From Emmonsiellopsis sp. PD_33 (lineage: Eukaryota > Ascomycota > Eurotiomycetes > Onygenales > Ajellomycetaceae): a stretch of 64,000 nucleotides of DNA. The notes below the pieces were generated by a model. The model was given only the letters and a program-made list of their open reading frames with translations, did no database searches and was not told the origin of the DNA. Made by a program: the position numbers and the translations under genes. Below are positions 12,496 to 23,384 of the stretch, one piece after another; the stretch's first letter is position 1, and every line of letters starts with the position of its first letter. The DNA is taken from positions 1-64,000 of the forward strand of contig JANTQF010000181.1 in NCBI GenBank assembly GCA_032988165.1. Direction: 5' to 3'.

Positions 12496-13500
12496 ATTAT
12501 AATAGTATACTTAACTTGAAATATAAGGACATTCTTAACTTCCTCTGATATATTATTTAGGATTATTTAGCAACTCTTTTTATTTTTAGTGCACTGAGAG
12601 TATGCTTTAATGATATCTTTAACCTTGCTGCAGATATAATCAGGTCAATTATTTATAATAAAATTAATTATATAATAAATGTAGAGATCTATTTTATCTG
12701 GGCTAGCTTTTTCTTTAGCTTAGACCTTGCTTCAGAATGCTCTACTAGTATCAGTCTTTTTTAAAGAAATTATACTGGTAGTTCTACTATTCTATTATCA
12801 GCTTTTTTCTGAATTTATATATTCTGATGTATCATTTAGAGTACTTACTGGTTGAAGGAGTAGCAGACAACAACAAATAGAAAAAGAGGAGAGTATGATT
12901 GAACTCTTCTTTAAGGTACTTGAGGAAAAGAGAAGAGAAGAGAAGAGAGTAAAGATGAGATGTTTTATTTTGTGTGGTAAGTAGCAACATATAAGGTAGT
13001 GAATGAATCATCTAGTAATAAGATCAAGGCTTAGAGTAACTCTGATTTAAAATGTAAAACACTGAATATTATAGTTATATGATTTAAATACTAATCTTAT
13101 ATTTAAATTTACTTATATATATCATTTAAAAGTGAGATTGAGATGATTTATACTGCTAGATAATGAAGGTATAGAAAAAAGGGGCAGATTCAGAGATATT
13201 ATGATGAGATTAATGGTTTAACTTTTATAGCTCCATTAACTACTATATAGCTCTATCAACTACTCTATATAACTATCAACTGATTCTCTGACAGTTTTAT
13301 TAGGATAATGATAATTTGCTAACTACAGTTAGGATCTATCCAACATTTAACTAAAATCTATGTTTTATATGACTTGATGATCAACTGACTGTTTAATTGG
13401 AAGTTGACAGTCAGTTGATGGTTGGTTGATGGTGGGCCCAATATAGACTATGGATTAACTGTAAATCTGGCATTTAAAATTGCCACCAGATTCTGGTATG
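12496..13500. repeat. RIP-mutated island, right part, with disrupted old ORF
   Basis: Composition is as in the left part. On the minus strand a frame leading into 12496 reads SEEVKNVLIFQVKYTI and continues in phase across the gypsy insertion point into 6926-6690 once one ATTAT copy is removed. This stretch is therefore the 5' portion of the sequence the gypsy element landed in. No family was recognised. The island fades into normal base composition near 13,500. Confidence 0.6.
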
Positions 13501-14474
13501 GACAGGAAAAAATCCGTTTTTCTATAATTAAAGAGAGAGATAGTTAATGAAAGCGGGGAAGAGTACAAAGGAGAGCATCGAATTTGTGGAGTTAGTTATT
13601 TACACAATGCGGTCCGTCTAAATACTAAGAATGCATAGTACTAGTTAACTCCCGAAAATAAATAATAAGCACCGCTCGAGGCCGGAGGAGTAATAAGCAC
13701 CTGGGAGGCCTAGGTTAAACCTTAATAAAACTATAAAAGATGACAAATGATATGACGACAGGAGAACCCCGACGCCGTGGCGAATTCATCCGCTTGATAA
13801 AATGAACCCCGCGGTTTAGAATCGTGCGCTTTGAGAGTATATTCGTGCTATCAGTGTCATACAATGGCTTTGATGGATAACCGGCCTGTCTCCAAATCCC
13901 ACTGGGACCTCTATTGATGCTTCTAGTATCCATTCGTTCGAATTGCCTATCCAAGTTTTCTCCCGACCCACCCCCGAGGGAAATTCGAACGCCCTTCATG
14001 AGCCACTGTTTGGTCTTCCTTAATTAATACTACTAGTAAGCTTAAATCAACGTCTTTCGCAATGACACTGCCGAGCTGACTGACTATTAGTAATTCAAGC
14101 AGCAGTGCAACACCCAAGTACGCGCGATTAGAGCTGCTGGAACAAGCTAAAACCTTGATGTGGGAAAACAGCGGGGCTTGACCGAAGAAATCGCGATGAT
14201 GAGGGGAACTGATTTCAAAGCATTGTCGTCATATTTTTCTTTTCTTTTTCTTTTTTTTTTGGTTTCATTCTTTCTCTGCTGTTCCCTTGTATTTCTTCTG
14301 CTCAGATTCCGAGACACTCGTCCTTTCGCATTTAAACGCTCACTGTGCCGCTTTTCTCCGCCTCGTTGCTTGCCTGTTTTCGAATTGCCGAGTTAGCAAT
14401 CTTTACCGCAAAGAGCCCACCCGATATCCTGCGATAGAGCCGTGTATTTGGTGATAGCTACTTGCCATTGAAAG
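13501..14474. other. Intergenic stretch between RIP island and OYE gene
   Basis: Normal base composition returns here and CpG is present. A 94-codon minus-strand frame (13715-13999) has no recognisable domain and no clear splice partners, so I do not call it. A pyrimidine-rich tract at about 14233-14262 precedes the downstream gene, as is common in fungal promoters. Confidence 0.5.
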
Positions 14475-15797
14475 ATGCCAGCCGAGAAAATCATTCGGAA
14501 TGAGGCTGCCCCCGGCATCAGCTACTTCAGCCCATACCAAAATCCCCCTTCTGGAACCGCCGCAGCTCCCCAGTCCGACGGTTCGCAACCACCCAAGCTC
14601 TTCCGGCCATTAAAAGTGCGAGGTGTGACATTCCAAAATCGCATCGGTGTAAGTAGCTGAATCCACCCTTACCTTCGCATCCATCATTGCCGAGAATTGA
14701 AACTAACCATCCCAATCGTCCAGCTTGCACCGCTCTGCCAATACTCCGCCCAAGATGGCCACATGACGGACTGGCACATGGCGCACCTGGGAGGAATCGC
14801 GATGCGCGGGCCTGCGTTCACAATGGCAGAGGCCACGGCTGTTCTACCCGAAGGCAGAATCTCACCAGAAGATGTTGGACTCTGGAAAGACTCGCAAATC
14901 GAGCCTATCAGACGGGTCGTCGAATTCGCGCACAGCCAGAACCAGATAATCGGTATCCAGCTTGCGCATGCGGGCCGCAAAGCAAGCTCCTTAGCTCCCT
15001 TCCTCGCCACTAACGATGTTGCTACCGAGGAGGCGGGCGGCTGGCCGGAAAATGTGAAGGGGCCGAATGATATCCCGTTCTGGGACCGGCTGGCGACACC
15101 ACACGCGATGACAAAACAGGATATCGAGGAGGTTAAGGAGGCATGGGGTGCGGCGACCAGGCGAGCCGTTAAGGCTGGAATGGATTTTATCGAAATCCAC
15201 AACGCGCATGGCTATCTTCTCTTCTCGTTCTGTTCAGCAGTTTCCAACAATCGCACGGATGAATATGGTGGCAGCTTCGAAAACAGAACCCGTCTAAGCC
15301 GGGAAATCGTCAGCATTGTCCGCCAGAACATGCCAAAAGATATGCCCCTGTTCCTCCGAATCTCAGCGTCTGAATGGCTGGAGAAGTCCCGCCCTGACTT
15401 GCCCAGCTGGAAATCTGAAGACACTGTGCGCTTCGCCCAGATGTTGGCTGAGGGAGGTGAAGTCGATTTGCTTGATGTTAGTTCTGGGGGAAATCATCCC
15501 GATCAGAAGATCGTCACTGGACCATGCTTCCAAGCACACTTTGCACATGCAGTCAAAGAAGCCGTCGGAGACAGACTCCTTGTCGGATCAGTGGGGTCCA
15601 TCAACAATGGTGTCGATGCGAACGGTCTGTTGGAAAAGGGACTCGATTTCGTACTCGTCGGCCGCTTATTCCAGAAAAATCCGGCCGTTGTATGGAAGTT
15701 TGCGGAGGATTTGGGAACAGAGATCAAGGTTGCAAACCAGATCGGCTGGGGATTCGGCATGCGTGGCTCATCTTCATATATGAAGACGAAGATATAA
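14475..15797 (+). CDS. NADH:flavin oxidoreductase, Old Yellow Enzyme family (YqjM-like)
   Basis: Predicted FMN-dependent ene-reductase that reduces activated C=C bonds with NAD(P)H; cytosolic, with no targeting signal seen. Exons are 14475-14648 and 14724-15797 (415 aa); the 75-bp phase-0 intron has GTAAGT, a CTAAC branch site and CAG. The join restores FQNRIGLAPLCQYSAQDG, the family N-terminal signature with the YqjM-class Cys. Further signatures are GHMTDWHMAHLG, QLAHAGRKAS, EIHNAHGYLL (His-Asn substrate pair), NNRTDEYGGSFENR and, near the C-terminus, the FMN-phosphate region SVGSINNG...LVGRLFQKNP. Length is normal for the subfamily. The physiological substrate cannot be read from sequence. 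It is the first intact gene beside the RIP island. Confidence 0.93.
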
Positions 15798-16954
15798 AGT
15801 GGGTTAACGAGGCGGTTGGGGCCATGGCCAGGATATTTTGCATTTGTCCGCCGGAGTAACAGGGGTCTATTGCCTCTGTATTCTGGGTACATAAACTATC
15901 TTCAAGAACCTTCTTAGACGGAGCGTTAGACATTGACATTGGATATGGTAGAAAGACTAGATAATGCAATTATGAATACCAGGATGTTGAATTGCTGCTG
16001 TTTTCAAAATAGGGGCCCAACCCCTTAAAACGATGGATTCGGGCGAGAAAAACCGAAAGGCGAAGGTGAGAGGAACGAAACTAGAATATCTAATCCTCCA
16101 CAAAACCAGACCGTGGCTTGTGAATAATTACTCTTAAAGGGGTAATGTTGCTGAAAACCCACCGGCTGTCGTGATCTCTGGAATCGGAAAAGGGGTTAAC
16201 GTCATTCAGGGCCCAACGAACTTGTCCACCCAACAAACTTATTTTTCTATGCAGATTGGGGATTTTTAAATGTCAAATGCGGTAGAGAGGGAATTCCTTA
16301 TAACATCTCGAACTCCATTTCATCGAGTATATAATGAGAATCATTATTTTGTATTTTAAAAAGTAAAATTTCACATGTTACTGTTGAGAAAAGTTCGTTG
16401 ACCCCTCCAAAACACATCTCAGCCCCGCAAAACTGTTGGGCATCAACAACATCAATATCAACAGCCGGTCAACATGTCCTCCAGCATAGAAACGAATAAA
16501 ATGGCTCTTCTAAACCCTGCTGATGCTGCATCTATCTTCCAGGCTAACTGCTGCATTAGTTACCCATGCAATTGAGCACATTAATGGGCTCAAAAGTCTA
16601 ACAGTTTAGACTTTTCTCCTGCCGAGCCGCAGCATGCAATTAAGTTGTGTTCCTGGCTGCGGATAGAAAGTATAATAAACTAGATCAACAAGGATCCATC
16701 TCTAGAATCCTGTCTGTGGGAGTTTTTGTTGAGGCCTCACCGGATATCTTGAGCATCGAGTGTCCACCGCGGACCACCGGGTGTGACTCAACAGAGAGAA
16801 TCCGCAACATACAATTCGGAACATCAGTATAGCACAGCTAGCCGAGGCATTGGCATTGATATCACTCTACCTGTCGACAATTTCTTTATGATCCTGCTCT
16901 GAATCACCGTCTGCAATCACTTGGCCTGGTAACCCGTTCTTATCCGACCTTCCC
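15798..16954. other. Intergenic region OYE-bioB
   Basis: No open frame with a recognisable domain and no RNA gene seen over 1.16 kb. The sequence is of ordinary composition with some AT-rich patches near 16300-16390. It contains the OYE 3' flank and the bioB promoter. Confidence 0.5.
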
Positions 16955-18165
16955 ATGGCCTGTATCGCACGATCCGTCCAACGGGGCGGCTTGCTCCTCC
17001 CCCTAAAACCAGCACAAACAAGAGCATTATCTTCTATATCAACCATCCCATCGTCAACCGGGAATGTCCTACAAGATGCGCTCTCAGCAGAAGCCCCGCG
17101 CATCAACTGGACGAGGGATGAAATCAAGCAAATCTACGAAACCCCCCTCCACCAACTCACCCATGCCGCTGTATGGAACATATCATATCCCCCACCCACT
17201 ACCTCTACAGAAATTTCGAACCCTCAAAAGAAGTAATTAAACTAACAAATGCCACGGCACAGGCAACCGTTCACCGCCGTTTCCACGACCCCTCCGCCAT
17301 CCAGCTTTGCACATTAATGAACATCAAAGTCGGCGGCTGTAGCGAAGATTGCTCCTACTGCGCCCAATCATCCCGCCACAACACGGGCCTCAAAGCGACA
17401 AAAATGAGCCCCGTCACTTCTGTTCTTGAAGCGGCCCGCATCGCGAAAGAAAACGGTAGCACCCGCTTTTGCCTCGGGGCTGCATGGCGCGATATGCGCG
17501 GGCGCAAAACTAGTTTGCGAAATGTGAAAGAGATGATTTCCGGAGTCCGAGAGATGGATATGGAAGTCTGCGTGACGCTGGGGATGATTGATGGAAGCCA
17601 GGCGATGGAGTTGAAGGAGGTAGGGTTGACGGCGTATAACCATAATGTCGATACGTCGCGCGAGTTTTATCCCTCCGTCATCACGACACGATCTTATGAT
17701 GAGCGCCTGCAGACACTGAGCCACGTCCGTGATGCCGGGATCAATGTTTGCTCTGGCGGTATTCTAGGGCTGGGTGAGGACGACTCTGACCGAGTCGGCC
17801 TTTTACACACTGCCGCAACGCTCCCTGCTCATCCGGAATCGTTTCCTGTTAATGCGCTCGTGCCAATTAAGGGGACACCGCTGGGCGATAGGAAACAAAT
17901 CGAATTCGATAAGCTGCTACGCACTGTCGCTACAGCGAGGATCATACTTCCCGCAACCACCGTTCGACTCGCTGCCGGCCGCATAACGATGACTGAGGAG
18001 CAGCAGGTCGCTTGCTTTATGGCTGGGGCAAACTCGGTATTTACCGGGGAGAAGATGCTGACGACAGACTGTAATGGCTGGGACGAGGATAAGAGGATGT
18101 TTGAGAAATGGGGGTTTTATCCTATGAAAGGCTTTCAACGGGGAGAGTTCAGGGGCGCTACTTAG
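16955..18165 (+). CDS. bioB: Biotin synthase
   Basis: Radical-SAM iron-sulfur enzyme that inserts sulfur into dethiobiotin to give biotin, the last pathway step. Exons are 16955-17170 and 17263-18165 (372 aa); the 92-bp phase-0 intron carries a CTAAC branch site and the join gives THAAATVHRRFHDP. The radical-SAM cluster motif CSEDCSYC places Cys at about residues 98, 102 and 105. Further family motifs are VQLCTLM-type QLCTLMNIKVGG, YNHNVDTS, GGILGLGE, NALVPIKGTPL and ANSVFTGEKMLTT. The first ~40 residues (MACIARSVQRGGLLLPLKP...) are basic and lack acidic residues, as in a mitochondrial presequence, which fits the usual location. It heads a biotin cluster with bioDA (opposite strand) and bioF. 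Confidence 0.97.
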
Positions 18166-18326
18166 AAAAGTACTGGGAAACAGGTGTGGATATGCGAATA
18201 ACCGATCATTTTATATTCGGGTCCAAAGCAACCAGTAAATAGTATTCATCTCATCCTATTTTTTGGCTGCGAGGGGGTATCAATGAAACCATCATATGTT
18301 GAATTGATGGGGGAAAACAACGTTCC

Positions 18327-21082
18327 TCACAGAAGAGCAGACCGAAGCGCTTTCTCAATCATACGCAACAGATCCGGCTTCGAGGTCAAGCTACTCATCA
18401 AATAAAGCACATTTCCCAGCACTCTGGAGTGAACATTGAAACCTTCACTGGTTGCCATGCCAAGATGGCGCTGCAGACTGGCTGCAGCGTTGGAGTTGTA
18501 ACCTGGGATTGTGTTTTCTGTCAGGGGGGACCAAGTATACGCCGCCTAAATGGCTGTTACAAGGATGAAGTTCACTTACCTGCACCATCCTGGTCTCTCA
18601 AGGCAATGCTGAGCACGGATCCTAAAGCGAAAACACCGTTCACTGACTCTGCGTACGAGAGATCCCGCACCAACTGCTGGGACCAACTGCTCCAAACCCC
18701 TGGATGCTGCCTATGCCCCGCGGGTCCTACCTGGTCGGCAGCAGCTCGAGAGCCGCCACTCCAATCATTTACAAACCGCTCCCAGTGCCCCTCCTCCTCC
18801 ATCTTTATCATCGTTCTCAGCGATGTCTCAGCCACTTTGCATCCAACCGCATGGGCAGTGTAACTGTGACCGTGGAGCAATGCGTCCATCTTATGTTTGC
18901 TTGAGAATGCATTGAAGATATCCTCGCTCGCCAAAGTCACACAGAGGGGTAGAAGCCCACCGGTAAGCAGCTTGGCATGCACGGAGATGTCAGGGTGAGC
19001 ATCAAGGAAGGAAGCCGAGGAAAACCGCCCCAGTCTATAGAGTCCAGTGAAAACCTCATCGAAAATCACGGGCAACCCTGACCACCTGTTCCCCTGCGAA
19101 GACTGAATAGGATCGGGGGCATGCTTCTGTCCCTGTCCAAATAAGCCCGGGTTCTCCCGAACAACCTCAACAAGTGAATGTTGGAAAAGTGGATCGCTGC
19201 ATGCATACACAAGTTAGCTGGGGCGTGCTAAGAAAAAGTTAAAAGATTCCTGGGATGACTTGCGCGAATAGCATTCCTCCTGCCCCCAAAATGACTGGCT
19301 CCATAATCAAAGCCCCAAAAGTTCGGCCGTCCTTGCCGGTGAGCTCTTCTAGAATTTGTTTTATATGAGATTTGTATCGTCGTCCCATTTTTGAAGACTC
19401 CCGCTGTTTTAGATTGAAGATGGCGTAAAGCGTTGGGAAATTGGCTTCGGATCCAACGACCTCTTTCAACTGCTCTGGTGCCTCCACCACCCAGGCCCCG
19501 CGGGACATTTTCACCTTGGGAAAGTCGAACCAATACCCACGTCCACGGTACCATTCGACACGCTTGTTGAATACCGACGGTTCAGAGCAGTCCATGGTCC
19601 CAATCGTGTCACCATGATAGCTCCCGCTGAGACCTAAAATTTCAACTTGCTTCTTTGTGGAATCCAATCCATATCGTTCACATGTCGCTCTCAATCCCAT
19701 TTTCACAGCAACTTCCATTCCTGTGCTTCCATTGTCCGAGTAAAATGCCCTGCGCAGTCGAGGGTTTTGCATTGACTGTATCAAATTTTCAGCAAGCAAA
19801 AGGGCTGGCTCCTGGATAGCGCCAGCAAACATGACATGGCCATAGCGGCCGGCCGTGTAGGCGGCAGATAGAGACAGTTCGGGGTTCCCATGTCCGAGTC
19901 CTTGAGTCCACCATGATGCCGAGCCGTCGAATGTTGACCGCAGCAAAGATGTGACAGCGCTCGCGGGTTCGATATCATGTGGCATTTCGTCCGGTTTGAG
20001 GATAGGGGAATCATCTTGTTTGAATGTCTGGAAACAGTCGCCGAATGCCGAGTCGATAACGGTTATGTCCCGGGCGGTCATCGAGCTGTGCTGAGTAAAG
20101 GGATACCAAATAACGCCATGGGCTCTTCTAGCCATGGATTCGAGCTTCTCAAGGCGATCGTCATGTTTAGTATAAAGATGTTTCAACAAATCGGAGACTA
20201 CGGGCTCCTTGTGGGCGTCATCGTAGAATCTTGACATGCATTCTTCGTCCTTTTCGGTTGATATTTGCTCACCATTGGATAGTTCCCTAGGTGGAGGCTT
20301 TGGCAGCGAGAACAGCGGGATATCTTTGCGACGGAAAAAATCATATAGGTAGGTGTGGTTTTGGTAGTAATTGTCCTCCAGTATGGCGACTGCAACAACA
20401 TCATATCCTCGCACGGCAAGACTTTCATAAGCAGCAATAGAGGTCGATATTCCGCCTAGGTTAGAATGTCCAACCAAAATAACAGGCAGACGCAGCGGTC
20501 TATAAAGATCCGCTTGCAACGAGCCACTGGGACCTGGGGATAGCACGCCTCCAGCAGTTTCAACAAGAGCAAAACCATGGCCTTCTTCAGCCCAGTTTGA
20601 TACGGTCTGGCTGATTGATCGTACTATCATTTCATCTTCTGGAGTCTGATAGGGAAATGATCAGTAAAGACGGTAGCATAAAGGCGAAAAGGATGCGAAC
20701 CTCTCCACCCCTGGCAGCAATATGCGGGCTCACGGGCTCACTAAAACTGTATAAACATTTGCTCGAAGCACATTTAGCAAACCGATTGATATGTCTGCGT
20801 CTCCCAACAGATATTAGAAATAGCCTTCAGCAGACATAGAGCTATTGAAAGAGCTGGTAGTGTAGGGAACATGGAAGACTAGGAAATGACTGACCTTTCG
20901 TCTGATTCATCCTGTGGCCCAGTTGAAACAGGCTTGAGGAACCACGATTTTGTTTTGGGTCGATGTAATGCATTGGCTTGAAAGAGTATCGTTGTTAGCA
21001 AGGTCTTGCCAACGTTTGTGTTGGCACCGAATATTTGGTGCGCAAGGAGACGCCGTGAGAGCAGAGCACCGGATCGCACCAT
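18327..21082 (-). CDS. bioDA: Bifunctional dethiobiotin synthetase / DAPA aminotransferase
   Basis: A fusion of BioD and BioA carrying out the two middle steps, KAPA to DAPA to dethiobiotin; homologue of Aspergillus nidulans biA. Exons read from high to low coordinate: 21082-20895, 20794-20701, 20645-19264, 19196-18580, 18502-18327; they total 2,457 nt, 818 aa. The BioD part opens with a P-loop (GANTNVGKT, residues ~19-27), SFSEPVSPH and VETAGGVLSP. The BioA part begins near residue 270 with WYPFTQHSSM, then STFDGSASWWTQGLGHGNPE, DNGSTGMEVA, the PLP Asp in IFDEVFTG, the PLP Lys in HAKLLTGG (about residue 630), HGHSYTAHAVGC and NVHSRVLGN. The third intron (19197-19263) has a GC-AG border: donor GCAAGT, branch CTAAC; no GT site keeps GMLFADPLFQ in frame. 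Divergent from bioF across 414 bp. Confidence 0.95.
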
Positions 21083-21496
21083 TGTCGTATCAACAGTCTG
21101 GCGTAATACAGGGAAATGGAAGAATCCATGAAATCAACAACAATGTTGTGAAAGCCAAATCAATTATGCTTATGTCCACCAAAGAGAACAAAAGTCAATT
21201 CCCTCAGCGACAAGAGTTGAGGTTAATGTATTGCTGGGAATAGAGGGCTAGCCCCGCCCTTGCTTGTTGGGCAGGGGCCCACGTCAGGGGTGGAACCCCC
21301 TTGCCTGCCAATTCCCAACACTATCAAGGTTGTATGCCGTTTCGCCCAACGCAAGAGATACAATGAACCACAATAACCAGGATTACAAACAATACATTTT
21401 CATGCAGGGGGCAGGGGGGACTGTGGCATCCGTCAGCAATATATTCAAGAGGGTTTCCTCCTACCCCTGATCTTCTTTGCTTGCTAAGTTGGAAAA
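21083..21496. promoter_or_regulatory. Divergent promoter bioDA / bioF
   Basis: This 414-bp gap separates the two start codons and must hold both promoters, so the genes are likely co-regulated. A GC-rich imperfect inverted repeat lies at about 21266-21319 (arms GTTGGGCAGGGG and CCCCTTGCC...CCCAAC), 180 bp before the bioF start. No binding site for a named regulator could be assigned. Confidence 0.6.
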
Positions 21497-22917
21497 ATGG
21501 ACCCTTCCAACGCGTTGCTGCGCTCATTTCAGACCTGTTTGGACGATCGAGAGGCGAAAGGCCATCGGCGGCGTTTAAAAGTGCTCCCATCAAATTCAGT
21601 CGATTTTTCGTCCAACGATTTCCTCTCCCTATCAACATCGCCCGGCTTTCGCTCCCATTTTTTACGCGAACTCGCCTTTGCTTCTTCTTCATATCCGCTG
21701 GGAAGCAAAGGGTCAAGGCTGTTGGACGGGAACTCCACATATGCCGAAGACCTAGAGTGCTTCGTGGCCTCCTTCCACCAGGCAGAAAGCGGACTGCTCT
21801 TCAATTCCGGCTACGATGCAAATCTTGCGATATTTTCATGCATCCCACAGCCCGGGGATATTGTCCTCTATGATGAATTGATCCATGCTAGTATCCACGA
21901 TGGCATGAGGTTATCGAGGGCGGGAAAGCGGATTTCGTTCAAGCATAATTCGGTCGACAATTTCGCAGAAGTTTTGCGCAAGCTAATAGACAATGATCCT
22001 ATGATTCTGGCCGGGGAGAGAAACGTCTTTATCGCGGTTGAGTCGCTTTACAGCATGGACGGGGACTTTGCGCCCATCGTGGAACTCCTCGAGACTCTGG
22101 AGACTCTGCTTCCGAATGGAAATGGACATATGATTGTTGACGAGGCACATTCCACTGGAGTATTCGGACCTCGAGGGTCTGGGATTGTTCAGGAACTTGA
22201 GGTTCAGAACCGCGTCCTCATCAGACTCCACACCTTTGGGAAAGCTTTGGCAAGCCATGGAGGTGGGTACAAATTCTCTTCGTTTCATGTTAGCAATTGT
22301 TTCCAATTCGTATCGCAGAATAGGAAGCTGTCGTGGAAAGTGTAACTGACTTCTATCATTTAGCAATCGTCCTTTGCTCTCCTTTGACGAGGGAATACCT
22401 GATCAACTACGCCCGAAGCCTCATCTATACCACATCGCTTTCACTCTCGTCGTTGGTTTCCATCAGGGCTGTATACGAGTCTATGGATCAAGGCATAACA
22501 GACAGTGTATGATCGGATATCCATTCAACCCTCCCATCGCACTTATGCTTCGTCCCTACTAACCCGCCCCGCGTTGCTCAAAAGCTTCGATCTGATCTCC
22601 ATCGGCTGGTCGAGTATCTGAGAACGGAATTAGAGGCCACGGTCCAAACAGGTGATAGGCCAGTTCTTAGGCTATGCCATCACCACCGGTCGCCAATATT
22701 CTCAATCCAAACCCCATTTCCTCGCGAGCTCGCCAGCTTCCTTCAAGCGGCAGGACAGGTTGTGCGAGCTATCATGCCGCCCACAGTAGCTGCGGGCACT
22801 GAGCGGGTGAGGATCTGCTTGCATGCAAGGAACACGGTTAAGGAGATAGATGGGTTAGTCTCTCTGATAAGAAAATGGGCTCGGCAACATGATGACAGCC
22901 AGGCGTCGATGCTCTAG
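21497..22917 (+). CDS. bioF: 8-amino-7-oxononanoate (KAPA) synthase
   Basis: PLP enzyme condensing pimeloyl-CoA with alanine to form KAPA, the first committed ring-building step. Exons are 21497-22262, 22364-22506 and 22585-22917 (413 aa). The second intron has GTATGA, a CTACTAAC branch site and AAAAG. Motifs: FSSNDFLSLS, YPLGSKGSRLLDGN, HAS (ELIHASIHDG), VESLYSMDGD, IVDEAHSTGVFGPRG and the PLP lysine in TFGKALASHG (Lys ~249). All fit the alpha-oxoamine synthase family, and length is normal. The protein ends QASML; Ser-Met-Leu resembles a weak peroxisomal PTS1, and fungal BioF is known to act in peroxisomes. Divergent to bioDA. Confidence 0.95.
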
Positions 22918-23384
22918 GGTGTATCAAACTGTGATACATGAAGAAGCAGAGCCAATTTCAGACACACTTTAGGGATAATAAGTTGCATGTAGTGTATCCG
23001 TCATTCAGACATTTGTCTTGCTGTGACATAGACGTAAACCCAGCAATGCTTTTCTTCTTCTTCTTCTTCTTCTTCTTCTCCTTTTTTGTAGACTGTTCTG
23101 TGTTGGAAGTTGGATAAATTCAACGTGTCGGCTTCGGCGGGACAATAGTTAAGCTAACTAGTTAGTTATAGGAGCTAGCTAAATTGGGGCATTTCTCTGC
23201 CGATCACTCTGAGCACCATGATGACGACATTGACGAGATGAGAAACAACCGTTAACGAGGACGATATCATTGCTTCGAAATCCATAACAATTGGTTTCCT
23301 TCTATGGGAAACAAACATATTAAACAGCGCTGCTATTAACAGACTTTTCCCTAGCAATGCAAATCAAATACAACTAACGGATAC
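22918..23384. other. Intergenic bioF-SDR, with (TTC)n microsatellite
   Basis: Tail-to-tail spacer of 467 bp. A (TTC)n run occupies about 23052-23080. No gene seen. Confidence 0.6.

Noticed and set aside
13715..13999. 94-codon minus-strand frame with ending RMNSPRRRGSPVVIS, and a similar RNSPRRRG string in a frame at 27512-27727
   Set aside because: The DNA of the two sites does not align beyond the short peptide match, there is no recognisable domain, and neither has convincing splice partners. Treated as chance.
14684..15202. 172-codon minus-strand frame inside the OYE gene
   Set aside because: It is the complement of a strongly conserved enzyme and has no domain of its own.
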